Assembly (NCBI GenBank): GCA_965226915.1
Contig: CBDDEJ010000007.1
Coordinates: 363,621 to 427,620, forward strand
Direction: 5' to 3'
DNA from: Io17-Chloro-G2 sp965226915
GTDB lineage: Bacteria > Chloroflexota > Dehalococcoidia > Lucifugimonadales > UBA3495
Length of the DNA: 64,000 nt
Shown here: in pieces, positions 1-9,310 of the stretch
How positions within the stretch are numbered: the first letter of the stretch is position 1
Layout of the letters: every line of letters starts with the position of its first letter
Program-made: the position numbers and the translations under genes
Notes under the pieces: generated by a model
Databases searched by the model: none
Told to the model about the DNA's origin: nothing
The model's input: only the letters and a program-made list of their open reading frames with translations

Positions 1-158
1 ATGTCCATATACAGCATGGGTTCGTGATTGCCTGGGACCAAAGATATGGTATCTCCATATCCCGGTCAACCTGCGGTGAAGCAGCAACCCGAATGCAACC
101 CAGAATCGCCATGGGAATGCTATACTCGCTTCCAGCACCTGCTATAGCTATCGAAAAT

Positions 159-182
159 AAGGGCACGGCTTGCCGTGCCCTT
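159..182. repeat. Palindromic repeat, possible terminator
   Basis: A near-perfect inverted repeat with core GGGCACGGCTTGCCGTGCCC is followed by TTATAATTT. Close relatives lie at 7617-7640, 9311-9336 and, in variant form, 3199-3226, so it belongs to a dispersed intergenic palindrome family. It could terminate whatever lies left of the window. Bases 1-158 hold no gene that I can support. Confidence 0.6.
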
Positions 183-201
183 ATAATTTGGGAGAGACCT
201 A

Positions 202-1449
202 TTGGCCTTATCCATCGCTCGAATCGCCGCCGTTGGCCGCAGTCTGCCCGCATTTAGGGCATTGCGGCATCGCAACTTTCGGTGGTACTGGCTCAGCACC
301 AGCGCCCAAGCCGGCGCCCGTGGGATGCAATTTTTCGTTTTAGGGTGGCTGGTCCTGGAATTGACCGACTCGGTCTCCCAGCTGGGATTGGTGATCTTTC
401 TCTACGGCGTACCCAACCTGGCCTTGATGTTGTTGGGCGGCGTTTTGGCCGACCGGTGGGAGCGGCGGCTGCTTTTGCTGGTAAGCCAGGGCCTTACGGC
501 AGCCATCATCTTCGTCCTGGGAATCTTGACCGCCGCGGATCTGATATCGCTGTGGCACATATACACGGCTTCGTTCATGATGGGGATCATTCAAGGTCTC
601 AACATGCCGTCCCGCATGGCGATCGTGTCCGACTTGGTGGACCGGGACGACCTGATGAACGCCGTGTCCTTGAATATGGCGGTAATGAATGGAGGCAGGG
701 TCCTCGGCCCGGTCGTGGCGGGCGGGATCATCGAGGTATCAGGCATAGGCCCAGCCCTGTTCATGAACGCCGCGATCGCTCTCATGGGTGTGGTGTTCTT
801 GTTGGCGGTCACTGAAATATCCCGGCCTCCCGCCGCTGAGAAAACCACGATTTTTCGAGACCTGACCGACGGGGTTCGCTATTTCCTGGGTTCTCCAGTG
901 GCCTTGACGGTGATCGGCATGGGATTTGCCCTGGGATTCTTTGGCATGCCCTACATCCAGGTCTTGCCTGCCTTCGCCAAGGAATCGCTAGAAGCAGGCG
1001 CCGCCGGGGCAGGGTTCCTGCTCACTGCAGCGGGCGTTGGATCACTGGCCGGAGCTATGATTCTCGCATCCATGGGTAACTTTCAACGGAAGAATTGGTT
1101 ACTCATGGCTTCCGCCCTCACTTTTGCGGTGTCCTTATTCGTCTTCGCCTGGTCGTCCTGGTATTGGGTATCCTGGGCCATATTGCTATTCGTGGGCTTG
1201 GGCAGCATGACCTATATATCCACCACCACCACGGTCTTGCAACTGACGGCGCCGCGCGAGATTCACGGCAGATTGCTTAGCATCTGGACCTTGTCCGCCG
1301 CGTTGATGTTCATCGGGTCTTTGCCCATGGGAGTAGTGGCGGACACGCTGGGATGGCGTGTCGCTCTGTCAGGCGGCGCTAGCCTGTGTTTGACGGTGTT
1401 CCTCTGCTTGGGGATTTGGCGGCCCACATTGCGGCGCCTGCGAATTTAG
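202..1449 (+). CDS. MFS transporter (EntS/MFS_3-like exporter)
   Basis: The 415-residue protein has about twelve hydrophobic segments. The cytoplasmic loop LADRWERRLLLL after the second to third helix is the usual MFS D-R-x-x-R-R signature (about residues 87-98). The overall pattern resembles the MFS_3/enterobactin-exporter group, with drug or metabolite efflux as the likely role; the substrate cannot be read from sequence. The start is TTG at 202, chosen because GGGAGAG sits six bases upstream and no ATG gives a better N-terminus. It converges on the acyl-CoA synthetase gene, which ends 13 bases beyond. A second MFS protein of the same type is at 4932-6233, on the other side of an IS66 insertion. 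Confidence 0.9.
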   Translation: MALSIARIAAVGRSLPAFRALRHRNFRWYWLSTSAQAGARGMQFFVLGWLVLELTDSVSQLGLVIFLYGVPNLALMLLGGVLADRWERRLLLLVSQGLTAAIIFVLGILTAADLISLWHIYTASFMMGIIQGLNMPSRMAIVSDLVDRDDLMNAVSLNMAVMNGGRVLGPVVAGGIIEVSGIGPALFMNAAIALMGVVFLLAVTEISRPPAAEKTTIFRDLTDGVRYFLGSPVALTVIGMGFALGFFGMPYIQVLPAFAKESLEAGAAGAGFLLTAAGVGSLAGAMILASMGNFQRKNWLLMASALTFAVSLFVFAWSSWYWVSWAILLFVGLGSMTYISTTTTVLQLTAPREIHGRLLSIWTLSAALMFIGSLPMGVVADTLGWRVALSGGASLCLTVFLCLGIWRPTLRRLRI

Positions 1450-1462
1450 TTTGACGTGACGC

Positions 1463-3121
1463 TCATCCCGGCCGCCGGCCGCTTTTTTGAAACTCGGCCT
1501 CCCGAAGCTCCACCCGCCTGATTTTGCCGCTGACGGTCTTGGGCAACTCGGTGACGAAGTCAATGGCCCGGGGGTACTTGTAGGGCGCCGTGGTGGTTCG
1601 GACGTGCTCTTGAAGGCTCAGCACCAACTCGTCGGAGGAAACATAGCCGGGGGATAGGATCACGAAGGCTTTGACTATCTCTCCGCGCACGGCGTCGGGG
1701 CTGGCCACCACCGCCGATTCGGCCACCGCCGGATGCTCGATGAGCGCGCTTTCCACCTCGAAGGGACCGATGCGGTACCCTGCCGAAATGATCACGTCGT
1801 CGGCCCGCCCAACGAACCAGAAATAACCGTCATCGTCCCGGTATGCCTTGTCTCCGGTAAGGTACCAGTCGCCGAGGAAAGACCGCTCCATGGCTTCATC
1901 GTCTTTCCAATACTCTTGGAACAAACCAACCGGCCTGTCCGGCTTAACCTTGACCGCTATCTGTCCCTCTTCGCCAGCGGGCACCTCTAGCCCCTCCTCA
2001 TTCACGATGGCGATCTGGAAGCCGGGCATGGGCTTTCCCATGGAGCCTGGTTTGATAGGGATAGCCCGGAAATTGCCCACCAACAACACCGTTTCAGTCT
2101 GACCGTAGCCATCGTAGATAGTCAGACCCGTGCCATCCTCCCACTGCTTCATCACCTCCGGGTTCAGCGGCTCTCCGGCGCCGGTGCAGTGGCGGAGCTG
2201 ACTCAGGTCATATTGCTTCAAGTCCTCCAGGACCAACATACGGTAGGCCGTGGGAGGAGCGCAGAAGCAGGTAACCCCGTATTTTTCCAGCATGCTTAGC
2301 GTCAACGCGGCGTCGAACCGGCCTTCGGCGTCGTGCTGCATGACGGCCGCTCCTTGGGTCCACTGGCCGAACAGTTTGCCATAGGCCGCTTTGGCCCAGC
2401 CGGTGTCCGAGAGGGTCCATTGCAGATCGGTGGGCTTCAAGTCATGCCAGAACTTGGCGGTGAGCACGTGGGCCAGTCCATACGACGCCTGGGTATGCAA
2501 AACCATTTTGGGATATCCCACGGTGCCCGACGTGAAATAGATCAGCAGCGGGTCGTCACTGCGGGTGCGTTGTACATTCTCCAGCCGGGTGGATGCCTGA
2601 GCCATCTTTTCTTCGTAGGATACCCAACCTCTCTTGGGGCCATCCACAGTCATCAGGGTCTTCAGCGATGGACAGCTTCCAGCCGCCTCTTCCACCTTGG
2701 CCGCGTTCTCCGAATCGGTTATGGCCAAGTTGGCGTCCGCTTGGTTGATGCGGTACTCGATGTCTCTGGGGGTGCACAGAGTGGTGGTTGGCACGGGAAC
2801 CGCGCCTCTCTTGATCAATCCCAGCAAAACCACGTACCATTGGGGAATCCTAGGCAGCATCACCAGCACCCGGTCGCCCTTGGCCACGCCTAATTCGCCC
2901 AGAACGTTGGCAAAACGGTTGGACAACACTTTCAAATCCCAAAAAGTGTGATGCTGCGGCAGTTGACCCGTCGAGTCCAGGGAGATCAAGGCCAGCTTGG
3001 TGCGGTCCTCCGCCCAACGGTCCACCACGTCGAAGCCGAAGTTGAAATATTCCGGAACCTCCAACCGGTGGTCCCGAAACGTTTCCTCGTAGTCCAACAT
3101 GTTGGGGTCTAAGTCAGGCAT
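1463..3121 (-). CDS. Acyl-CoA synthetase (AMP-forming, medium-chain/acetyl-CoA synthetase-like)
   Basis: This 552-residue ANL-superfamily ligase should activate a carboxylic acid to its acyl-CoA through an acyl-adenylate. Visible motifs are the P-loop-like YFTSGTVGYPKM (about 200-212), the A5 motif YDGYGQTET (about 335), the A7 motif LTGDKAYRDDDGYFW followed by GRADDVI (about 430-450), and the C-terminal catalytic lysine in TVSGKIRRVELR near residue 535. The length fits the ACSM/benzoate-CoA ligase group. The start at 3121 is preceded by AGGAG at six bases. An open frame continues 57 codons further upstream but has no family character and runs through a palindromic repeat. The substrate is unknown; the many CoA-transferases in the window suggest organic-acid catabolism. 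Confidence 0.92.
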   Translation of the reverse strand: MPDLDPNMLDYEETFRDHRLEVPEYFNFGFDVVDRWAEDRTKLALISLDSTGQLPQHHTFWDLKVLSNRFANVLGELGVAKGDRVLVMLPRIPQWYVVLLGLIKRGAVPVPTTTLCTPRDIEYRINQADANLAITDSENAAKVEEAAGSCPSLKTLMTVDGPKRGWVSYEEKMAQASTRLENVQRTRSDDPLLIYFTSGTVGYPKMVLHTQASYGLAHVLTAKFWHDLKPTDLQWTLSDTGWAKAAYGKLFGQWTQGAAVMQHDAEGRFDAALTLSMLEKYGVTCFCAPPTAYRMLVLEDLKQYDLSQLRHCTGAGEPLNPEVMKQWEDGTGLTIYDGYGQTETVLLVGNFRAIPIKPGSMGKPMPGFQIAIVNEEGLEVPAGEEGQIAVKVKPDRPVGLFQEYWKDDEAMERSFLGDWYLTGDKAYRDDDGYFWFVGRADDVIISAGYRIGPFEVESALIEHPAVAESAVVASPDAVRGEIVKAFVILSPGYVSSDELVLSLQEHVRTTTAPYKYPRAIDFVTELPKTVSGKIRRVELREAEFQKSGRRPG

Positions 3122-3198
3122 GGTTCTCTCCTGGCGGACTGGATTGGGCAAGTATACCTTACATGGGTTTATCAATCTGGGGCGGTCGTAAACGCAAT

Positions 3199-3226
3199 GT
3201 AGGGGCGCACGGCCGTGCGCCCCTAC
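3199..3226. repeat. Perfect 28-bp palindrome
   Basis: GTAGGGGCGCACGG is followed immediately by its reverse complement, giving a perfect palindrome in the leader of the acyl-CoA synthetase gene. It is a variant of the GGGGCACGGC palindrome family found elsewhere in the window. Confidence 0.7.
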
Positions 3227-3288
3227 CCCACTTGCCAAACCCCGCCTTGCCGGCAGGGACAAGGCCATCCACATCACCCGCAATGGGC

Positions 3289-4748
3289 GCAAACCTGAAA
3301 CTGTTCAGAGTTGAGGGGAAGTGAGCAACCGGCGGCATTCCAGGAGGGGATTGAGACCTCTGGCCCGCCAGGTGCCAAAGAGGGATGCCAAGGTCATCTT
3401 GCTGTCGGCGCCCTGCCCTGAGCGGGTGCCGCCGCTGATCTTGCGGCTGGTTACCAGATGCCGCAGGCTCCGCTCGGCGGCGTTGTTGTCTGAGGGCACG
3501 GCTGGGTCCGACACGAAGACAAACAGTTCCTTGATGAACCGTTCCATGCGCCGGCAGAGCTTGGCCTGAACCGCCAGGGGATCTTTAAGGAAAGGCCGCG
3601 CCAAGACCATTAGTTTCTCCTCCAGCATTAGCTGGGTGCGATGGCCTGGCTGGGCTCGGGGAAGGACCGAGGCCTTGGCCTCCGTGTAGACTTGGTGAAC
3701 CGCCTCGGCCCACTGAGCCAGCCCAGCGTCTTCTGGGTACAACCCTTTCAGGTCATGGATATCCCGCAGCAGATGAGCCCAGCACCGTTGCTTCAGGCCC
3801 GGGTAGTGGTTATAGGCGGCGTAGAAATCACTGACCAACACTCCGCTGAAGGAGGAATCCAGCACCTCATCCACCACCCCCTTATCCCGACCCCGACGCA
3901 GGAAGTATCGTTCGCTGGGAGTGCTGAAGGTCCAAACATAGCCGTTGCTCCCGTCCTGGCGCCAGCCGGTTTCGTCGCCCTGCACCACGGGACTGGCGCG
4001 GACTTGCTCGAGCACCTCTCGCACCGCCGTCTCAGCCTGACGGGCTACTCCATGGACGGCCTCGACGATGGCGCCAACACTCAGGTGCAACTGATGGACG
4101 CTCTCCAGGTACCATTGCCAGGTATCATTGGATGATTCTTATGGGCAACCGTCCCTCCTCCCGCAGGGTCACCATCAGGCTTACCAGATTGACCCCCAGG
4201 CGCTGCTGGCCCAGAACCACCCCCTGCAGGGCCTCTTTGGGCAGCCGGCGCCGCTGGCATACCGGACAGATGCGGGCTACCAGGGCGTGCTCGGTCACTT
4301 CTACCGGAGCCACCGGTAGCTCAATGACTTCCCGAGTTCGCTGTACCCATCCGCCGTTCAGGTGAGTCCCGCAGTCGGGACAGACCGCCACGGCATGCTC
4401 CACCCGCCGGGTAGGAGTCATGCGCTGGCGGGCGAAGCCATGGCGGCGCGGCTTTCTGGGCTCCTTTTTCTCCGGCGCTTGCCGGCTGGAGTGCGGCTGA
4501 TTACCCGGCATCCCCGACGACCCGCGCCGGTTGGGACGGGATTCCAGAACCCCAATCCGCCTTTGCAAATCGGCAATGACTGCCCGCTGGCCGGCAATTA
4601 TCTCCAGCAGAGTTTCGCCACTCGCCGCGTTCAGGTCTAGTTCAGTGTCCACCTCCCTGGTATGCCACAACTCCCCCGGCCATGCCAGCGTTTTTCCAAC
4701 GGCTTTGAGCCAATTCACCTCATCAAGTCTGAACAGTTACGCAAACCT
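3289..4748 (-). mobile_element. IS66-family insertion sequence, copy 1 (body 3297-4740)
   Basis: The element is 1444 bp. Its ends are imperfect inverted repeats: GAAACTGTTCAGAGTTGA on the left and, read inward from the right, GTAACTGTTCAGACTTGA. It is flanked by the perfect 8-bp target duplication GCAAACCT (3289-3296 and 4741-4748), the length typical of IS66. It is nearly identical to the copy at 37435-38865. The differences I found are a 13-bp insertion that breaks its transposase, one silent base in the transposase and one base in the terminal repeat. The insertion is intergenic, between the acyl-CoA synthetase gene and an MFS gene. I see no accessory tnpA or tnpB. Confidence 0.95.
3305..4718 (-). 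pseudogene. IS66 transposase, frameshifted copy
   Basis: This copy matches the intact 466-residue transposase at 37457-38857 but is split into a 197-residue N-terminal part (4125-4718) and a C-terminal part (3305-4090). The break is a 13-bp insertion near 4109-4130. There the sequence reads CCAGGTACCATT followed by GCCAGGTATCATT, a near-perfect local duplication that shifts the frame. The zinc-binding cysteines (CPDCG, CPVC) lie in the first part; the DDE residues (GDETGW, SDFYAAY, NNAAERS) all lie in the second. The copy should be inactive by itself but could be mobilised in trans by the intact one because both ends are present. Confidence 0.93.
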
Positions 4749-4931
4749 CCCTCAGCTAACGCGTTTCAATCAGTGAGTAGTATAATTCCTCACCAATGCC
4801 CTTGCTGAATAACTTTACGCGCGCTCTAGCGGCCACCAAACCGGCCTCGATTCCGTCTCCCGCCCATTGGGTGTTTGGCTTGCTCGTAGGGGGGTTCACC
4901 GATTGACCAGGAGTGAGGAGGGGATCCGTTA

Positions 4932-6233
4932 ATGAGCCTAGCCGCGGTGGGAGACCACCTTAAATCCCGCTATCTGATCTCGCTGCAATATCAGGAGTAT
5001 CGCAAACTCTGGGGCGCCACCGTGTGTTCCCAGTCTGCCGCCTGGGCGCTGATCGTTGCGAGGATGACCTTTGTCTTCGAAATCACCAACCATTCATCCA
5101 CCTGGACCGGAGCGGTCACCCTCGCCGCAATGATCCCCGGCGTCCTCATGTCGCCGTTGGCAGGGTACCTGGCCGACCGCTTCGACCGGCGCGAGATACT
5201 GTTGGCCGCCTACGCGGCCAACCTGTCCCTGAATTTCGTGCTTGCCGTGTTGGTGGTTACCGGTACAGTGAACGAGTGGCACATACTAGTACTGGCGGTA
5301 TTAAACGGCGCTGCCCGGTCAAGTCAGATGCCTGCGACCCAAGCGTTATTGCCCAATACACTGCCCAAGGAGCATCTCTTCAACGCTATGTCTCTGTACG
5401 GGGTCACTCAGCACGGGTCGCGACTTTTCGGTCCTCTCCTGATCTTGGTGGTCCTATGGCTCGCCGGGCGGGAGGATTTGGTGTTTTTCCTTTGCGCCGG
5501 CCTTTACGGAGTGGGCCTTGGATTCATCCTTAGGGTCCGGACTTCCTCCACTGGCGTGACCACTTCCGGCAGCGGCATGGGGCCGATCATGGGAAACCTG
5601 GTCCAGGGATTGAAGTACATGTACAGCAATCCCCTGGTAATGTCCCTGGTGCTGCTGGTGGTCGCCCACTGTGGCATGACCATGTCCTTCGAGTCCCTGC
5701 TTCCAGTGCTGTCCGAAAAGCTTGGCTTGGTCACGGGAGCCACCATTCTTGGCGGCACCAGCTACCTGATGGTGGGCTACGGCGCAGGCGCGTTGGTGAC
5801 GACACTGGCTCTGGCCGGAGTGAGAAGCGAGGCGGTCAAGGGGCGTTTGTTCCTGTGCTTGGCCGTTTTTAGCGCTATCGCCCCGGTCGCCCTGGCTTTT
5901 TCTCCCAACTTGCCGCTAGCGATGCTGGCGGCGGCCGGCATGGGGGTGTCCCAGGGTGGGTTCATGACCATCAGCGCGGCCATGCTTCAAGCCATTTCAC
6001 CGGACAGCGTTCGGGGGCGGGTGATGGGGGTCTACAACTTGCATATCCTGGGCCTTATGGCCAGCTTTAACCAGGTCAACGGTACCATGGCCGAGATGAC
6101 TACCCTCACCGCGCCGGTGATTCTGGGTGTCGGCGGGCTGGCTTTCTTGGTGGTAGTGAGTCTAAGCTTTGGCCGCGTACCGCTGCGGCAGCTATATGCC
6201 CGAGGAATTCCAGCGCCTGATCCGGCAACATGA
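4932..6233 (+). CDS. MFS transporter (MFS_3-like exporter)
   Basis: The 433-residue membrane protein has about twelve hydrophobic helices. The signature loop LADRFDRREILLA is near residues 98-110. It is of the same general type as the protein at 202-1449 (MFS_3/enterobactin-exporter-like), consistent with export of a small molecule. The ATG at 4932 follows the purine-rich GGAGTGAGGAGGGG. It is followed after 21 bases by an aminotransferase gene on the same strand, so the two may be co-transcribed. The region between the IS66 end (4748) and this start holds only a leader sequence. Confidence 0.9.
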   Translation: MSLAAVGDHLKSRYLISLQYQEYRKLWGATVCSQSAAWALIVARMTFVFEITNHSSTWTGAVTLAAMIPGVLMSPLAGYLADRFDRREILLAAYAANLSLNFVLAVLVVTGTVNEWHILVLAVLNGAARSSQMPATQALLPNTLPKEHLFNAMSLYGVTQHGSRLFGPLLILVVLWLAGREDLVFFLCAGLYGVGLGFILRVRTSSTGVTTSGSGMGPIMGNLVQGLKYMYSNPLVMSLVLLVVAHCGMTMSFESLLPVLSEKLGLVTGATILGGTSYLMVGYGAGALVTTLALAGVRSEAVKGRLFLCLAVFSAIAPVALAFSPNLPLAMLAAAGMGVSQGGFMTISAAMLQAISPDSVRGRVMGVYNLHILGLMASFNQVNGTMAEMTTLTAPVILGVGGLAFLVVVSLSFGRVPLRQLYARGIPAPDPAT

Positions 6234-6254
6234 ATCCAATCATAAGGAGTATCC

Positions 6255-7580
6255 ATGGCGTCCGCTAACAATGAACTGGAACGATACTTGGAGTTGACCC
6301 CCAAGTCCCGCGCCCTGTGGGAAGACGCTCGGAACTACCTCCCAGGAGGCGATAGCCGTCATTCCATCTTTTGGGACCCCTATCCCATATTCATCGACGA
6401 GGCGTCGGGCTGCCACGTTGTGGACGCCGATGGAGTAGACCGTCTCGACTTCATCAACACCATGACCACCCTGATCCTGGGACACCGGCCAACGCCGGTA
6501 ATGGACGCGGTAAAAGATCAACTTGACAAGGGCGTGGTCTATAACGCCCCCAACCGGAACCAGGTGCGCCTGGCCAAGATCCTATGCGATAGGATTCCCA
6601 GCATTGACCTGGTGCGGTTCACCAATTCGGGAACCGAAGCCACGTTGAACACCATCAGGGCCGCCAGGGCCTTCACCGGCAAAAACCGGTTCGCCAAGGT
6701 TGAGGGTGGCTATCACGGAACCCATGACGCGGTCACGGTCAGCATCCGGGTTGACCCCCGGCTGGCGGGCGACCCCGATGAGCCCACCGCTGTGGCGGGG
6801 AGCGCCGGCTTGGCCAGTGACGTTGTGGATCAGGTGACAGTCTTGCCTTTCAATGAGCCAACCACCGCCCGGAAGATCCTGGAAGACAACAAAGACCGGT
6901 TGGCGGCGGTGATAGTCGAACCATTGATGGGCTCGGTTGGAATGGTGCCAGGGACTCACGAGTTCTTGGGCATGCTCCGGGATTTCACCCAGGACAATGG
7001 GATCATCCTGATATTCGACGAGGTTATCAGTTTCCGGGTGGCCCCCGGCGGCGCGCAGCAATATTACGGGATTACGCCGGACATGACCTCGCTGGGAAAG
7101 ATTATCGGCGGGGGATTCGCCGTCGGGGCATTTGGCGGGCGGGCCGACATCATGGAGCTTTACGACCCCACCAAAGGTGCCAAGGTCTCCCACGCCGGCA
7201 CGTTCAACGCCAACCCAGTGACTATGCTTGCCGGGGCGGTGACACTGGAGCAATTGACCGGCGACGTCTACCGCCGTTTGGCGGAACTGACTGGACGGTT
7301 GAGGCAAGGCATCGAGGAAGCCGGCGCCGGATTGGAGGTCCCTGTGCAGGCCACCGGACTGGGCTCCCTCTTCGGCATCCATTTCACCAGCGAGCCGATA
7401 CATAACTACCGGGATATCACCACTGAAGACACGGGGTTGCGAAGCCAGGTGTTCCTGGGATTAATGAACGAAGGGATCCTCATGGCGTCCAACCTGGTGG
7501 GAGCGTTGTCCACGGCAATGGACGAGGACGACGTGGACTCGTTCTTGGATGCTTTCCGGAAAGTGCTAGCCCGCCGGTAG
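6255..7580 (+). CDS. Class III aminotransferase (glutamate-1-semialdehyde aminomutase-like)
   Basis: This 441-residue PLP enzyme of fold type I has NSGTEATLNTIRAAR (about 120-134), the loop EGGYHGTHDAV, the PLP-aspartate motif IFDEVISFR (about 252-260) and the Schiff-base lysine in SLGKIIGGGFAVG (about 277-290). These features place it in the group with HemL, but many such proteins act on other omega-amino or beta-amino acids. With no tetrapyrrole genes nearby I do not call it hemL. The start ATG is preceded by AAGGAG. It lies 21 bases after an MFS gene and is followed by a strong palindrome at 7617-7640. Confidence 0.9.
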   Translation: MASANNELERYLELTPKSRALWEDARNYLPGGDSRHSIFWDPYPIFIDEASGCHVVDADGVDRLDFINTMTTLILGHRPTPVMDAVKDQLDKGVVYNAPNRNQVRLAKILCDRIPSIDLVRFTNSGTEATLNTIRAARAFTGKNRFAKVEGGYHGTHDAVTVSIRVDPRLAGDPDEPTAVAGSAGLASDVVDQVTVLPFNEPTTARKILEDNKDRLAAVIVEPLMGSVGMVPGTHEFLGMLRDFTQDNGIILIFDEVISFRVAPGGAQQYYGITPDMTSLGKIIGGGFAVGAFGGRADIMELYDPTKGAKVSHAGTFNANPVTMLAGAVTLEQLTGDVYRRLAELTGRLRQGIEEAGAGLEVPVQATGLGSLFGIHFTSEPIHNYRDITTEDTGLRSQVFLGLMNEGILMASNLVGALSTAMDEDDVDSFLDAFRKVLARR

Positions 7581-7616
7581 CATCCCCGATAAAACGGCGG
7601 CGGCGGCCAATAGGAT

Positions 7617-7640
7617 AGGGGCACGGCATGCCGTGCCCCT
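7617..7640 (+). terminator. Terminator-like palindrome after aminotransferase gene
   Basis: AGGGGCACGGC and its complement form a perfect 24-bp palindrome followed by CTTTTT, which fits an intrinsic terminator 37 bases after the aminotransferase stop. The same palindrome recurs at 9311-9336, so it is also a dispersed repeat. Confidence 0.65.
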
Positions 7641-7676
7641 CTTTTTACAACCTGCGTTCTGACTACATCGGGCCGC

Positions 7677-8181
7677 TCACGGCACGGGCTGGCGCTTGCT
7701 CCAAACCGAGTCCGGGGGATAAACCGGGGTGCCCACCCGCCTGGTGATCTCTCCATCGAACCAATCGGCGCATCCTTCCCGCCACTTGGTGAAGTGGGGC
7801 GCCGCGCGATGGGCGTCAACCGCCGCCTAGAGGTCTGGCCGAAAAGCCATTGGCCGGGTTTCGCGCTACGCCAGACAGACGTATTATAGTCTTATGTGGC
7901 ATGATAGTGTCTGTAATACGGTTCAAGAATCCACTGTTACATCGATAATCGTCGCTAAGAAAACGGCAGCTTGGAGAGAATCGGGGTTTCCGTCCGAGTT
8001 TCTAGTCCCTGTAGACCTCGTAGAGGTGGATAGTGTTGTCGTCCTCGGAGTCCTGAAGCACGTCGAATCTCAGGCAACCCGGTTCGTCGTTATTGGAACC
8101 ACGGGCATCGCCAAACATGGACGCCATGAATTCGTCTTTGTGTCCCTGCTTAATCTTGATCGTCACCATAAGGGCTATCAT
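7677..8181 (-). pseudogene. Antibiotic-biosynthesis-monooxygenase-like gene broken by a 179-bp element
   Basis: Reading leftward from ATG at 8181 (leader GGCGGGAGAGGGAAA), the first 59 codons encode an ABM-fold protein with IKIKQGHKDEF and NDEPGCLRFDV. This is very close to the intact gene at 48585-48902. The frame runs into the CTAG edge of the element at 7827-8005 and stops there. Beyond the element the same frame resumes with AAVDAHRAAPHFTKW and ends at 7677. Removing the element but keeping one CTAG rejoins the two halves, with a TAG codon at the junction where the paralogue has glutamate. So either the target codon later mutated or the gene was already dead. ABM proteins are small dimeric oxygenase or quinone-modifying enzymes; this copy should be non-functional. 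Confidence 0.85.
7827..8005 (+). mobile_element. 179-bp CTAG-flanked MITE-like element, copy A
   Basis: This is one of four copies of exactly 179 bp in the window (the others are 35882-36060, 42884-43062 and 48372-48550). It begins CTAGAGGTCTGGCCG and ends CGGACG-type sequence then TTTCTAG on the reverse reading, giving weak terminal inverted repeats (CTAGA plus a GG-CGGAAA block). Inside are the short inverted pairs GTCTGGC/GCCAGAC and CGTATTA/TAATACG. No transposase is encoded. This copy interrupts an ABM monooxygenase gene. Confidence 0.88.
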
Positions 8182-8382
8182 TTTCCCTCTCCCGCCAAAA
8201 GATGTGGTCTTAGAAAAATATTACTTCGGAGGCGGTCCCCGCCGAAGCCAGCGCAATTATAGACCCGCGCTGGCACGCTAACAAGACAAAAATTCACCCA
8301 CGAATGATTCCTGATCATGCGTCAGGTGACAGGAATAACCGGCGGATGTAAAATGGCGCCACAGGCTCCCAGGAGGCGGTAA

Positions 8383-8598
8383 ATGGCTGATATTCCCGTG
8401 GTTTACACGCTCACGGTTTGCCCAGCATGCGACAGGCTGCGGGCATCGTGGGCCAAGCAGGGCATCAAGTACGAAGAACGGCGGGTGGACCAGGCCCAGG
8501 AAACCCTGGATGAAGCGCTGTTCTATGCCGACACTGTGCCGATCATCATCTATCCAGACGGAAAGGTGGAGGTGGGATTTGAAGGTCACACCGGTTGA
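8383..8598 (+). CDS. Glutaredoxin-like protein
   Basis: This 71-residue thioredoxin-fold protein has an early CPAC active site (TLTVCPACDRLRASW, residues about 10-24) and the cis-proline segment ADTVPIIIYPDG (about 49-60). These match short glutaredoxin/NrdH-type reductases of disulfides. The start is ATG at 8383 with AGGAGGCGG upstream. It is followed after about 100 bases by a thioredoxin-family gene on the same strand, so the two form a small redox pair. The partner protein is unknown. Confidence 0.85.
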   Translation: MADIPVVYTLTVCPACDRLRASWAKQGIKYEERRVDQAQETLDEALFYADTVPIIIYPDGKVEVGFEGHTG

Positions 8599-8699
8599 GA
8601 GATCGGCTGATGGGCCGGGCGCCCATCTCGTTTACATGCGCACAACGTCAGTACTGAAAAGCCACATCCACAATATCCTATCGTAGCAGGAGGGTCCTC

Positions 8700-9287
8700 A
8701 TGGCTAGTGAAACCAGCGTCGTCACCCCGGAAAGATTCCAACAAGGTATCGGTTACTCCACTTACATCGGCCAAATCAAAGTTAACAAAGCGCGGTTCGA
8801 CGGATTTTACGAAAATTTTGTAGTCACTCCTGAAGACACCACCGCATTGAAGGAACTTGTGGCCAAGCCCAATGGACCGGCCAAGATGCTGGTGTTGGGT
8901 GAGGATTGGTGCGGCGACGTGATCCGGGGAATGCCGGTTTTGGCCCGTATCTGCGAGGCAGCAGGAATTGAGATGAGTATTTTCCCTAGGGATGAAAACC
9001 ACGACATAATGAACGAGTTCCTGAAGAATGGCGAGTGGATGTCCATTCCGGTGGCCGTTTTCTACACCGCCAATCACGAGTACATCTGCCATTGGATCGA
9101 GCGCCCGGCTTCGGCGGAACGCGAGATAGAACAAATCGCAAAAGACATCAAAGCAGCCAAGCCAGACATCGACGACCAGGAGTTTGGCCGAGAGCGCCGC
9201 GCCGCCACCGCCGCCAGGGCCGAGGCATGGCAGCAAGACAGCGTCACTGAGATCAAAGAGCTCATAGCCAAGAGCATCAGAGTTTAG
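8700..9287 (+). CDS. Thioredoxin-family protein with altered CxxC
   Basis: The 195-residue protein resembles the thioredoxin_9 family. The expected redox motif appears as LGEDWCGDVIRGMPVL (about 63-78): the first cysteine is present but the second position is valine, so a classical dithiol cycle is not possible. The cis-proline region is SIPVAVFY (about 115-122). The C-terminus is helical and charged. A single-cysteine site would suit glutathione-type chemistry, peroxidase-like chemistry or a binding role. AGGAGG lies about six bases before ATG 8700. The neighbour is the glutaredoxin-like gene upstream. Confidence 0.82.
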   Translation: MASETSVVTPERFQQGIGYSTYIGQIKVNKARFDGFYENFVVTPEDTTALKELVAKPNGPAKMLVLGEDWCGDVIRGMPVLARICEAAGIEMSIFPRDENHDIMNEFLKNGEWMSIPVAVFYTANHEYICHWIERPASAEREIEQIAKDIKAAKPDIDDQEFGRERRAATAARAEAWQQDSVTEIKELIAKSIRV

Positions 9288-9310
9288 CCAGAGCTACACT
9301 TGAGCGTCCG

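Noticed and set aside
6255..7580. Calling the aminotransferase hemL
   Set aside because: The motifs fit the aminomutase group, but similar proteins have other substrates and no heme genes are nearby.
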